In this document: positions 5,295 to 11,373 of the stretch, one piece after another | Numbering within the stretch: position 1 is the first letter of the stretch | Layout of the letters: the number at the start of each line of letters is the position of its first letter | Source: Rickettsiales bacterium | GTDB taxonomy: Bacteria > Pseudomonadota > Alphaproteobacteria > Rickettsiales > Rickettsiaceae | Assembly (NCBI GenBank): GCA_947453775.1 | Contig: CANGHM010000002.1 | Location: forward strand, 1-11,373 | Length of the DNA: 11,373 bases | Direction of reading: 5' to 3' | The notes under the pieces: generated by a model | Databases searched by the model: none | Seen by the model: the letters and a program-made list of their open reading frames with translations, nothing else | What the model was told of the DNA's origin: nothing | Translations under genes and position numbers: made by a program

Positions 5295-6821
5295 TTAGAA
5301 ATGTTTTAATATGGATATTAAATGATTTTTGCTGACAATTTTTATCATCAAACTTGCCATTAAATAACAAATTATACCTATCAGTATGGTGCACAATAAT
5401 TTGATACTTTGGTTCAGATTAATGTTGCTAAGAATAAAATATTTTGTTAGTAAAACCATGATCGACATAAAAAAATTGCATACTACTATTTTAAATATAA
5501 ATTTATTTATGCCGGCACTAAGATTAAATTGTAGTTTTTTTTGCATTTGTTGGTAAAGCATAAAGGTATTGACCCATGCAGCAAGCGAAGATCCCACTGC
5601 GATGCCTATTGTGCCATGAACTTTCATTAGCATCACATTTAGCACAATGTTTATTAGAATTGAGTATGTGTTGATTTTAAATGGTGTTTGTTGATCATTA
5701 TTAGCGTAAAAAGCTGGGGTAAGGATTTTATTTAAGATAAAAGCTAGCAAACCAAAGCTAAAGCCAGTTAAGCACAAGGCGGTTTGTGCTACATCTAGCT
5801 GGGTAAAAGCTCCGCGTAAATATACCAAAGTTACTATATCGCTCGACAGCAAGCATATTCCAACAGAGCAAGGTAGTGATATGTAGATTGCAAATTTTAT
5901 TGCATTTTCCAAAATTTGATTTGCTTGAATAAAATTTTGCTCGTTATAACTTTTTGATAGTTTAGGCAGTAAAATAGTGCCAAAAGTTGTGCCTATCAAT
6001 GATAAAGGTAGTTGATAGAGCCTTTCAGCGTAAGATAAAATTGATACTGCTCCTTGAATAAAGCTTGCTAGTGAATTGGATATAAACAGGCTTATTTGCG
6101 TTATGCTATTGCTAAAAATCGCCGGGACCATTTGTTTTAACAAATATTTGGTATCTTTGGAATAAATTTTTAAGGTAGGAATAACTCTAATACCTGCTCT
6201 ATAAGCATTGTAATACATAAATATAAGTTGCAATATGCCCCCTATTAACACTGTTGTGGCTATAATGATTGGTTTTGTATCAGCTTTAACTTGTATGAGG
6301 CATCCTATAATTATGGCGATGTTTAAAATAATTGGTGTTGCAGCAAAAGATTTAAATTTGTCTATTGAGTTAAGCATACCACCTAGTAATGCTGCTAGTG
6401 ATATGAAAATTAAGTATGGTATTGTAATGCGTGAGAGTGCAATGCTTAGCTCAAACTTTTCTGCTGAAGAGGCAAATCCTGGGGCTAGAAGCATCATAAT
6501 TTGCGGCATAAAGATTTGCATTATCATGGTTAAAATTAGCAAATAATATATTAATGCAGAAAATATTTGATTAGCAAAAGTACTAGCTATATTGCTAGAT
6601 TGGTTTTTTTTTGCACTATAAATTGGCACAAAAACCGAAGAAAGTGCTCCTTCACCAAAAATTCTGCGAAATAAATTTGGCAATTTAAACGCTACATTTA
6701 AGCAATCTGCTGCCTGGGTTGTACCAAAAGTATGGGCTAAAAATAATTCTCTTAATAGTCCTAAGATTCTTGAAATCAGTGTAAAAAAGGCTACTATAAA
6801 GCCCGAACGCAACATTGACAT
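5295..6821 (-). CDS. murJ: lipid II flippase MurJ (MviN)
   Basis: This 508-residue polytopic membrane protein of the MOP superfamily flips lipid II across the inner membrane for peptidoglycan synthesis. The N-terminal signature is complete: SRILGLLRE (17-25), AAD at 37-39, and KLPNLFRRIFGEGALSSVFVP (46-66). Arg18, Arg24, Asp39 and Arg52 fall at the same numbers as residues essential in E. coli MurJ, and Arg267 in LSYAERLYQLP corresponds to the central-cavity Arg270. About 14 hydrophobic segments run through to residue 500, and length is normal. The start gives MSML; Met3 is an alternative, and the numbering match favours the first Met. It lies 26 nt after pgk, so it may share the tkt-gap-pgk transcript. 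Its 3' end borders the origin-like spacer. Its presence implies that the organism makes at least some peptidoglycan precursor. Confidence 0.95.
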   Translation of the reverse strand: MSMLRSGFIVAFFTLISRILGLLRELFLAHTFGTTQAADCLNVAFKLPNLFRRIFGEGALSSVFVPIYSAKKNQSSNIASTFANQIFSALIYYLLILTMIMQIFMPQIMMLLAPGFASSAEKFELSIALSRITIPYLIFISLAALLGGMLNSIDKFKSFAATPIILNIAIIIGCLIQVKADTKPIIIATTVLIGGILQLIFMYYNAYRAGIRVIPTLKIYSKDTKYLLKQMVPAIFSNSITQISLFISNSLASFIQGAVSILSYAERLYQLPLSLIGTTFGTILLPKLSKSYNEQNFIQANQILENAIKFAIYISLPCSVGICLLSSDIVTLVYLRGAFTQLDVAQTALCLTGFSFGLLAFILNKILTPAFYANNDQQTPFKINTYSILINIVLNVMLMKVHGTIGIAVGSSLAAWVNTFMLYQQMQKKLQFNLSAGINKFIFKIVVCNFFMSIMVLLTKYFILSNINLNQSIKLLCTILIGIICYLMASLMIKIVSKNHLISILKHF

Positions 6822-6847
6822 ATAAGTTATTTTTATAAAATTAAGCT

Positions 6848-8029
6848 TTATTTATATAATACTCTAATGCCAGGTAAGTCCTTACCTTCAAACCAAGCTA
6901 AAAAAGCCCCCCCTCCAGTTGAGGTATATTTTACTGCACTTAGCATGCCTGAGGATTTGAGCAAAGCTATGGTATCTCCCCCTCCTGCTATGCTGTTTAA
7001 GTTATTGTTAATAGTAGCGCTGGCTATAGTGCGGGCTGTTTGAATACTTGCAGCATCAAAGGGTTGTGTTTCAAATGCTCCAAGAGGACCATTCCATACT
7101 AAAGTTTTAGATTGATTTATTAATTTAGCAATTTGGTTGGTAAAGCCTGGTCCTACATCCATGATTGCTTCGTCTTGTTTAATTTGCCCGGCGATGCGCA
7201 AAAAGATCTCGCCTGCTGTATTTTGTACGATAAAATCTTGTGGTAAGAAAATTTTAGTTTGTTTTTGTTGGCTGGTTTTGATGATTTCTATGGCTACTGA
7301 TTCAAGTGTACTTTCAGTCATTGATTTGCCGATACAAATTTTTTGCCCACCTAAAAATGTATTTGCCATTGCGCCGGCTAAAATTAGATTATCTACTTTG
7401 TCTAAGAGGCTAAAAAGTAGATCAATTTTAGTAGAAATTTTCGACCCTCCGATAATTGCAGTAAATGGTTTTTGTGGAGACTGTAGTAAGTTTTGTAAAT
7501 TATTGATTTCATCTATTAATAAGAATCCTGCTGCAGAAGGTAAAATTTGCGCTATCTTTTCAATTGATGCATGCTTTCTGTGAGAGCAAGAAAAACAATC
7601 GTTAATAAATACATCCCCAAGAGAGGCTATTTTTTGTGCAAAATGCTCATCGTTTTCTTCTTCTTCTTTGTGAAATCTAAGATTTTCAAGCAGCAGTATA
7701 TCTCCAAATTTTAAATCCTCTATTTTTGATTTTACTTTGGTGCCTAAACAATCAGTTGCAAACAGCACTTTGGTTTTTATATGTTTTTCTAGCTCATCTA
7801 CTACAGGGGCTAGTGAAAGCTCGCGGCTAAAGAGACCTTTTGGTCTGCCCATATGAGAGATAATGACTATTTTCGCCTGCATCGATTGCAGATATTTGAT
7901 AGTAGGAAGTGAGCGAATAATTCTAGTAGCGTCGGTAAATTTCCCTTCTTTGCTAGGAAGATTTAAATCCAACCTTAAAATAGCAATTTTATTATGAACA
8001 TCTAGTTCTTTAATTGTTCGTAGCATCAT
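6848..8029 (-). CDS. pgk: phosphoglycerate kinase
   Basis: This enzyme transfers phosphate between 1,3-bisphosphoglycerate and ADP, in glycolysis or the reverse. I chose the ATG at 8027-8029 (393 residues, opening MMLRTIKELDV), which matches the usual start just before the LDV segment. The upstream ATG at 8053 adds eight unusual residues and a longer overlap, and a second ATG follows directly at 8026. Motifs are RLDLNLP (19-25), SHMGRPKG (58-65), ENLRFHKEEE (115-124), a variant of the NDAFG-x-x-HR region reading NDCFSCSHRKHAS (143-155), GGSKISTK (194-201), GPLGAFE (314-320), GGGDT (349-353) and STGGGAFL (370-377). The N- and C-terminal lobes are complete. The gene overlaps gap by 20 nt and is followed by murJ 18 codons' worth of sequence or less (26 nt) away. 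Assignment is firm. Confidence 0.95.
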   Translation of the reverse strand: MMLRTIKELDVHNKIAILRLDLNLPSKEGKFTDATRIIRSLPTIKYLQSMQAKIVIISHMGRPKGLFSRELSLAPVVDELEKHIKTKVLFATDCLGTKVKSKIEDLKFGDILLLENLRFHKEEEENDEHFAQKIASLGDVFINDCFSCSHRKHASIEKIAQILPSAAGFLLIDEINNLQNLLQSPQKPFTAIIGGSKISTKIDLLFSLLDKVDNLILAGAMANTFLGGQKICIGKSMTESTLESVAIEIIKTSQQKQTKIFLPQDFIVQNTAGEIFLRIAGQIKQDEAIMDVGPGFTNQIAKLINQSKTLVWNGPLGAFETQPFDAASIQTARTIASATINNNLNSIAGGGDTIALLKSSGMLSAVKYTSTGGGAFLAWFEGKDLPGIRVLYK

Positions 8030-9026
8030 GTTTAAACAATAATTGAGCCACATCTAGCATGCGATTTGCAAAACCCCATTCGTTATCGTACCAAGATAGT
8101 ATTCTAGCAAAATTATTCCCAACAACAACTGTTTCAAACGGATCAAATACTGTGCTAAATTGGTTGTGATTAAAATCGATCGATACTAACCTGTCTTGTG
8201 CAATTGCTAGTATATTAGACATATTGCCCTTGCTTGCTTCTAGCATACTAGTATTTATTTGCTCTGCTGTTATGTTGCACCTAGTGGTAAAAGAAAAATC
8301 TATCAGTGAAACATTAGCAGTTGGTACCCTTATTGCTGAACCAGTAATTTTACCTGCAAGCTCAGGCAATACCAATGCTAAAGCTGAGCTAATACCGCTT
8401 TTGGTTGGTATCATAGAGGCAGTTGCGCTTCTTGAACGCCTTGGATCTTCGTGAAAATTATCGAGTAAATTTTGATCAAAGGTATAAGCGTGTACTGTTG
8501 TAGCATATCCAGATTCAATAATAAAGTTATCGTGTAGTATTTTTGCAATGGGTGCCAGAGCATTTGTGGTGCATGAGCCAATTGAAATTACTTTCATTGC
8601 AGGTCTTAATATTTCTTCATTTGCACCTAGCACCACTGTAGCATCGGCCCCTTTACATGGGCTTGAGACTATAACTTTTGCCGCGTTATGCATGGAGGCT
8701 AAGTCTCTGCTTGTAAGTCTGCCTGAGCATTCTAGCACTGTTTGTATTTCTAGATCATGCCATGGGATATCTTTGGCATCTGGAAAATTGAAAATCGGAA
8801 TTTTCAATTCATTGATATTAATAAAGTTATCGCCATAGCCAACATCAAAAGGAGCAATTCCATGGGTGGAGTCATATTGTAGCAAATAAGCTAAATCTTT
8901 TGGCTTAGCAGTAGTGTTCAGAGCGCAAATGCTAATAATATCGCTATGTTTTTTTATATATTTTTCTATGCACGCCCGCAGACAAAGTCTGCCTATGCGC
9001 CCTAGTCCATTAATTCCTATTTTCAT
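8010..9026 (-). CDS. gap: glyceraldehyde-3-phosphate dehydrogenase, type I
   Basis: This 338-residue enzyme oxidises and phosphorylates glyceraldehyde 3-phosphate to 1,3-bisphosphoglycerate, the substrate of the adjacent pgk product. It has the Rossmann motif GINGLGRIGR (4-13), catalytic Cys152 in GSCTTNALAP, His179 in TTVHAYTFDQ, phosphate-binding TTR (247-249), and the C-terminal signature SWYDNEWGFANRM (311-323). Two points are unusual. The NAD-selecting Asp usually found in an NDL-type motif after the second strand is replaced: the segment reads ALNTTAKPKDLAYLL (35-49). The second Cys of SCTTNC is Ala, which is common in some subfamilies. Loss of the Asp could relax the preference for NAD over NADP. 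Erythrose-4-phosphate dehydrogenase is a possible alternative, but the place between tkt and pgk fits both readings and favours GAPDH. It overlaps tkt by 17 nt; AAAAGAG before the ATG is a weak ribosome-binding site. Confidence 0.93.
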   Translation of the reverse strand: MKIGINGLGRIGRLCLRACIEKYIKKHSDIISICALNTTAKPKDLAYLLQYDSTHGIAPFDVGYGDNFININELKIPIFNFPDAKDIPWHDLEIQTVLECSGRLTSRDLASMHNAAKVIVSSPCKGADATVVLGANEEILRPAMKVISIGSCTTNALAPIAKILHDNFIIESGYATTVHAYTFDQNLLDNFHEDPRRSRSATASMIPTKSGISSALALVLPELAGKITGSAIRVPTANVSLIDFSFTTRCNITAEQINTSMLEASKGNMSNILAIAQDRLVSIDFNHNQFSTVFDPFETVVVGNNFARILSWYDNEWGFANRMLDVAQLLFKHDATNN

Positions 9027-11004
9027 ACTCTTTTATTATTTTCATCGCTATATTCTTAGCATTTAAGCCGAATTTATCGTATACCATTTGACACGGTGCG
9101 CTGTAGCCAAACTCCTCTACCCCAAAAAACATTGAATCGTGACGCAAGACACTATGCCAGCTAGACCTTGTGCCGGCTTCAATTATAACTCTAAACTCTG
9201 TGGCTAATATACTTTTTATATAATCTTTTTCCTGCATCCAAAATAATGTTATACAAGGTGAGCTAATCAAATCAACCTTTATGTGGTTATCTTGCAAAAT
9301 AAGCATTACCTGTTTTGCAATCATCACTTCTGATCCACTGGCATACAAAGCTACATCGGCGTTAGATTCTGCCCGATCTTCTTGATGTAAAAAATACATT
9401 CCTTTACTGCTAAGATCTGCATTAGTGAGATGAGTTTGTGTCAAGCTTTGCCTACTTAATGATAGTAAATATGGTTTATTATTTTGCGCAATATATTTGA
9501 ATGCACCGATTATTTCAATTCTGTCAGCTGGTCTGAAAACTGTTAAGTTTGGTATTGCCCGCAAACTGCTTAAATGTTCAACTGGCTGGTGAGTTGGTCC
9601 ATCTTCGCCAAGGCCTATAGAGTCATGAGTCATAATATATATTACCCCAAGATTCATTAAGCTGCTTAAGCGAATACTAGGGCGCATATAGTCGCTAAAC
9701 ACCAGGAATGTTCCGCCAATTGGCATAAAACCTTCCAGCGCAAGGCCGTTCATAATGGCCCCCATTGCGTGCTCTCGTGTGCCGTAATGAATAAAATTGC
9801 CACTAAAATCTTGTGATGTGATTTGTTTGTAACACGCTCCAGTCAAACCAACAGATGCCGATAAGTCCGCTGAGCCAATTATGGCTTTATTTTCTAGTTT
9901 CGCTATGATTTGTATAATTTTTCCTGCTGAAACTCTAGTGGCTTCATCACTTATATCGTAGCTTATAGTATCGCAATTTACAGCGGTAATTTGTTTTATG
10001 GTTTGCTCTTTAAAGCTAAAAGATTTGGTATAATCTTTTTTTTCTTGAGGCAATTTAGCGAATGCTTCTTGCCAATCTGCATAATATTGTTTGTTTTTCT
10101 CAGCAAAGCTATGCCAAAGATTTAAGTATTCTTCTGGGATGTGAAAATCTGCCGCAGAATCATCGTGTTGCCAGTTAAGAGATTTTTTTAACGCCTCAAA
10201 GCTTGCAGGTCCAAGAGCCGAACCATGAGAGCTAGCACAATTAGCTTTGCTGCTGCCATAGCCAATAATTGTGCGACATTGTATAAACACAGGCTTTGTT
10301 GCTGTTTGAGCTTTGCTAAGAGCATCTTTAATTTCTTGATAGTTATGAGCATCGATACTTATTACCTCCCAGCCTAAACTGCTAAACTTCATCGCTTGAT
10401 CTTCCGAGATAGTAAGGCTAGTTGGCCCGTCTATGGTAATTTTATTATCGTCAAACAACACAATTAAATTATTCAGACAAAGATGCCCGGCGATTGAAGC
10501 TGCCTCATAACTTATACCTTCCATTAGGCATCCATCTCCAACAATACAGTATACTAGGCAGCGACTTAACTCTTTACCCAGATGTGCTTGATATTTTTTA
10601 TTTGCTATGGCCATACCTACGGCATTAGCAAGGCCTTGGCCTAGTGGGCCGGTGGTGGTTTCTATGGCATCAAATGCGCCATATTCAGGGTGTCCAGGAG
10701 TTTTGCCCCCTAGCTGCCTAAATTGCTTTATATCTTCTATGGTAAAATTTTTATATCCGCTTAAGTAGTAAAAAGCATATAGTAGCATCGAGCCGTGTCC
10801 TGCTGATAATACCAGTCTGTCTCGAGCAAACCATTTTGGATCCCAAGGGGCAAAGCGCAAAAATTCTGCTGCAAGCACGCTAAAAACGTCAGCAAAACCA
10901 AGGGGCATGCCAGGATGGCCAGATGCTGCTTTCTCTATTGCAGTAACTGCTAGAATGCGCAAAGCTGTGGCCGCCTTGCTTAAATTTTCGTTAGTTTGAT
11001 GCAT
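9010..11004 (-). CDS. tkt: transketolase
   Basis: This 664-residue thiamine-diphosphate enzyme moves two-carbon units between ketoses and aldoses in the non-oxidative pentose phosphate pathway, feeding glyceraldehyde 3-phosphate to the next gene's product. In order: His30 in SGHPGMPLG, His70 in SAGHGSML, TTTGPLGQG (117-125), the ThDP motif from GDG (156-158) through to FDDNKITIDG (184-193), the pyrimidine-domain Glu411 in YGTREHAM, and THDSIGLGEDGPTHQPVEHL (459-478), which has the substrate-binding His472. The C-terminal domain is complete and length is normal. The start follows a 47-nt gap after ssb, with a G-rich GGGCGG upstream that may serve as a ribosome-binding site. It probably heads the tkt-gap-pgk(-murJ) transcript; this gene order is common in alphaproteobacteria. 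Base composition is visibly less AT-rich than in hemE. Confidence 0.96.
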   Translation of the reverse strand: MHQTNENLSKAATALRILAVTAIEKAASGHPGMPLGFADVFSVLAAEFLRFAPWDPKWFARDRLVLSAGHGSMLLYAFYYLSGYKNFTIEDIKQFRQLGGKTPGHPEYGAFDAIETTTGPLGQGLANAVGMAIANKKYQAHLGKELSRCLVYCIVGDGCLMEGISYEAASIAGHLCLNNLIVLFDDNKITIDGPTSLTISEDQAMKFSSLGWEVISIDAHNYQEIKDALSKAQTATKPVFIQCRTIIGYGSSKANCASSHGSALGPASFEALKKSLNWQHDDSAADFHIPEEYLNLWHSFAEKNKQYYADWQEAFAKLPQEKKDYTKSFSFKEQTIKQITAVNCDTISYDISDEATRVSAGKIIQIIAKLENKAIIGSADLSASVGLTGACYKQITSQDFSGNFIHYGTREHAMGAIMNGLALEGFMPIGGTFLVFSDYMRPSIRLSSLMNLGVIYIMTHDSIGLGEDGPTHQPVEHLSSLRAIPNLTVFRPADRIEIIGAFKYIAQNNKPYLLSLSRQSLTQTHLTNADLSSKGMYFLHQEDRAESNADVALYASGSEVMIAKQVMLILQDNHIKVDLISSPCITLFWMQEKDYIKSILATEFRVIIEAGTRSSWHSVLRHDSMFFGVEEFGYSAPCQMVYDKFGLNAKNIAMKIIKEYENRN

Positions 11005-11051
11005 TAATGGCCGCCCAAAATAAAATCAAAAATGGGACAATCGAAATTTAG

Positions 11052-11373
11052 TTAGTTAAATGGAATTTCGTCGTCGTCAACAGATGTTGATGTACTGCCT
11101 TGAGATTCATTATCATCTGAATACATTTTCTCAGAGTTTCTTCCTTCAAGCAAAATTAGCTGAGCTGATTGATTTTGCAACACTACTTCAGTTACTTCCT
11201 TTTCTATTCCGCTGTCATCAAGCCATTTACGTTTTTGCAAATTGCCTTGTATGTAAAGCTTGCTACCTTTGTGGACATAATTTTTAATCACCGAAACAAG
11301 TCCTTCTTGAAACACAACTATTCTGTGCCATTCGGTTCTTTCCTTTTTTTCTCCGGAAGATTTATCTTTCCAG
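11052..11373 (-). CDS. ssb: single-stranded DNA-binding protein SSB (5' part outside window)
   Basis: The reading frame is open to the window edge, so the N-terminus is missing; a GTG at 11315 inside the frame is an internal Val, not the start. The visible 107 residues begin at WKDKSSGEKKERTEWHRIVVF, the conserved SSB core that follows the first strands. They continue with LVSVIKNYVHKGSKLYIQG and TEVVLQNQSAQLILLEG, which complete the OB fold. A short acidic, Ser/Thr/Asp-rich linker of about 25 residues leads to the protein-interaction tip VDDDEIPFN. SSB binds single-stranded DNA in replication, recombination and repair, and its terminal IPF normally docks partner proteins. Here one Asn follows the usually terminal Phe, which is odd. 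The linker is short compared with E. coli SSB, as in other reduced genomes. It sits 47 nt upstream of tkt with no obvious terminator between. Confidence 0.94.
   Translation of the reverse strand, partial: WKDKSSGEKKERTEWHRIVVFQEGLVSVIKNYVHKGSKLYIQGNLQKRKWLDDSGIEKEVTEVVLQNQSAQLILLEGRNSEKMYSDDNESQGSTSTSVDDDEIPFN

Noticed and set aside
5260..5321. TTAA pairs as CtrA binding sites
   Set aside because: The pairs are 4 or 8 bases apart (5260/5268 and 5306/5318), not 7, and the last pair lies inside murJ. None lies in the DnaA-box cluster.
7137..7583. Plus-strand open frames opposite pgk, murJ, gap, hemH, tadA, hemJ and ssb
   Set aside because: Each lies fully opposite a well-supported gene, has no domain signature, and reads as an antisense shadow.
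8030..8053. Longer pgk start giving 401 residues
   Set aside because: The eight added residues do not resemble PGK, and neither start has a ribosome-binding site; the ATG at 8029 fits the family better.
11052..11315. 87-residue protein starting at the GTG at 11315
   Set aside because: The frame continues upstream to the window edge with clear SSB sequence, so the GTG codes for an internal valine.
1..11373. tRNA or rRNA genes, CRISPR arrays, insertion sequences, phage genes
   Set aside because: No cloverleaf, rRNA-like sequence, regular repeat-spacer pattern, transposase or terminal repeats were seen on either strand.

Overview
The window is compact and AT-rich. Hand tallies give about 30% G+C in hemE and about 40% in the transketolase gene. 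It looks like a bacterial chromosome of alphaproteobacterial, Rickettsiales-like type. The grounds are the hemE-hemH-hemJ gene order, rickettsial-looking SSB, MurJ and MlaF sequences, a hemE-linked replication-origin-like spacer, and small overlaps between genes with almost no Shine-Dalgarno signals. The presence of tkt, gap and pgk argues against a typical Rickettsia, which lacks most of glycolysis. It fits a less reduced relative, but the genus cannot be fixed from this sequence alone.

Every confident gene is on the minus strand, so transcription runs from high to low coordinates. From right to left: the 3' part of ssb (11052-11373, cut by the window edge); a carbon-metabolism block tkt-gap-pgk with 17-20 nt overlaps; murJ, the lipid II flippase; a 456-bp non-coding spacer (4839-5294); a haem block hemE-hemH-hemJ followed by tadA; and an envelope block made of a one-TM hypothetical protein, a double-BON lipoprotein and mlaF. 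A possible plus-strand gene end (3-120) converges on mlaF.

The metabolic block supplies non-oxidative pentose phosphate exchange (Tkt) and the GAPDH/PGK pair of glycolysis or gluconeogenesis. The haem block covers three of the last four steps to protohaem: uroporphyrinogen decarboxylation, protoporphyrinogen oxidation by HemJ, and iron insertion by HemH. The envelope block combines an Mla phospholipid-transport ATPase with a DolP-like lipoprotein and a membrane-anchored unknown. The overlaps suggest that these three are translated together.

The most interesting non-coding signal is the spacer upstream of hemE. It holds three exact TTWTNCACA DnaA boxes plus at least five one-mismatch boxes on both strands within about 210 bp, next to AT-rich DNA. 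Since hemE flanks the origin in Caulobacter, Rickettsia and Wolbachia, this is a good oriC candidate, though with murJ rather than the usual second neighbour. No mobile element, CRISPR array, tRNA or rRNA was seen.
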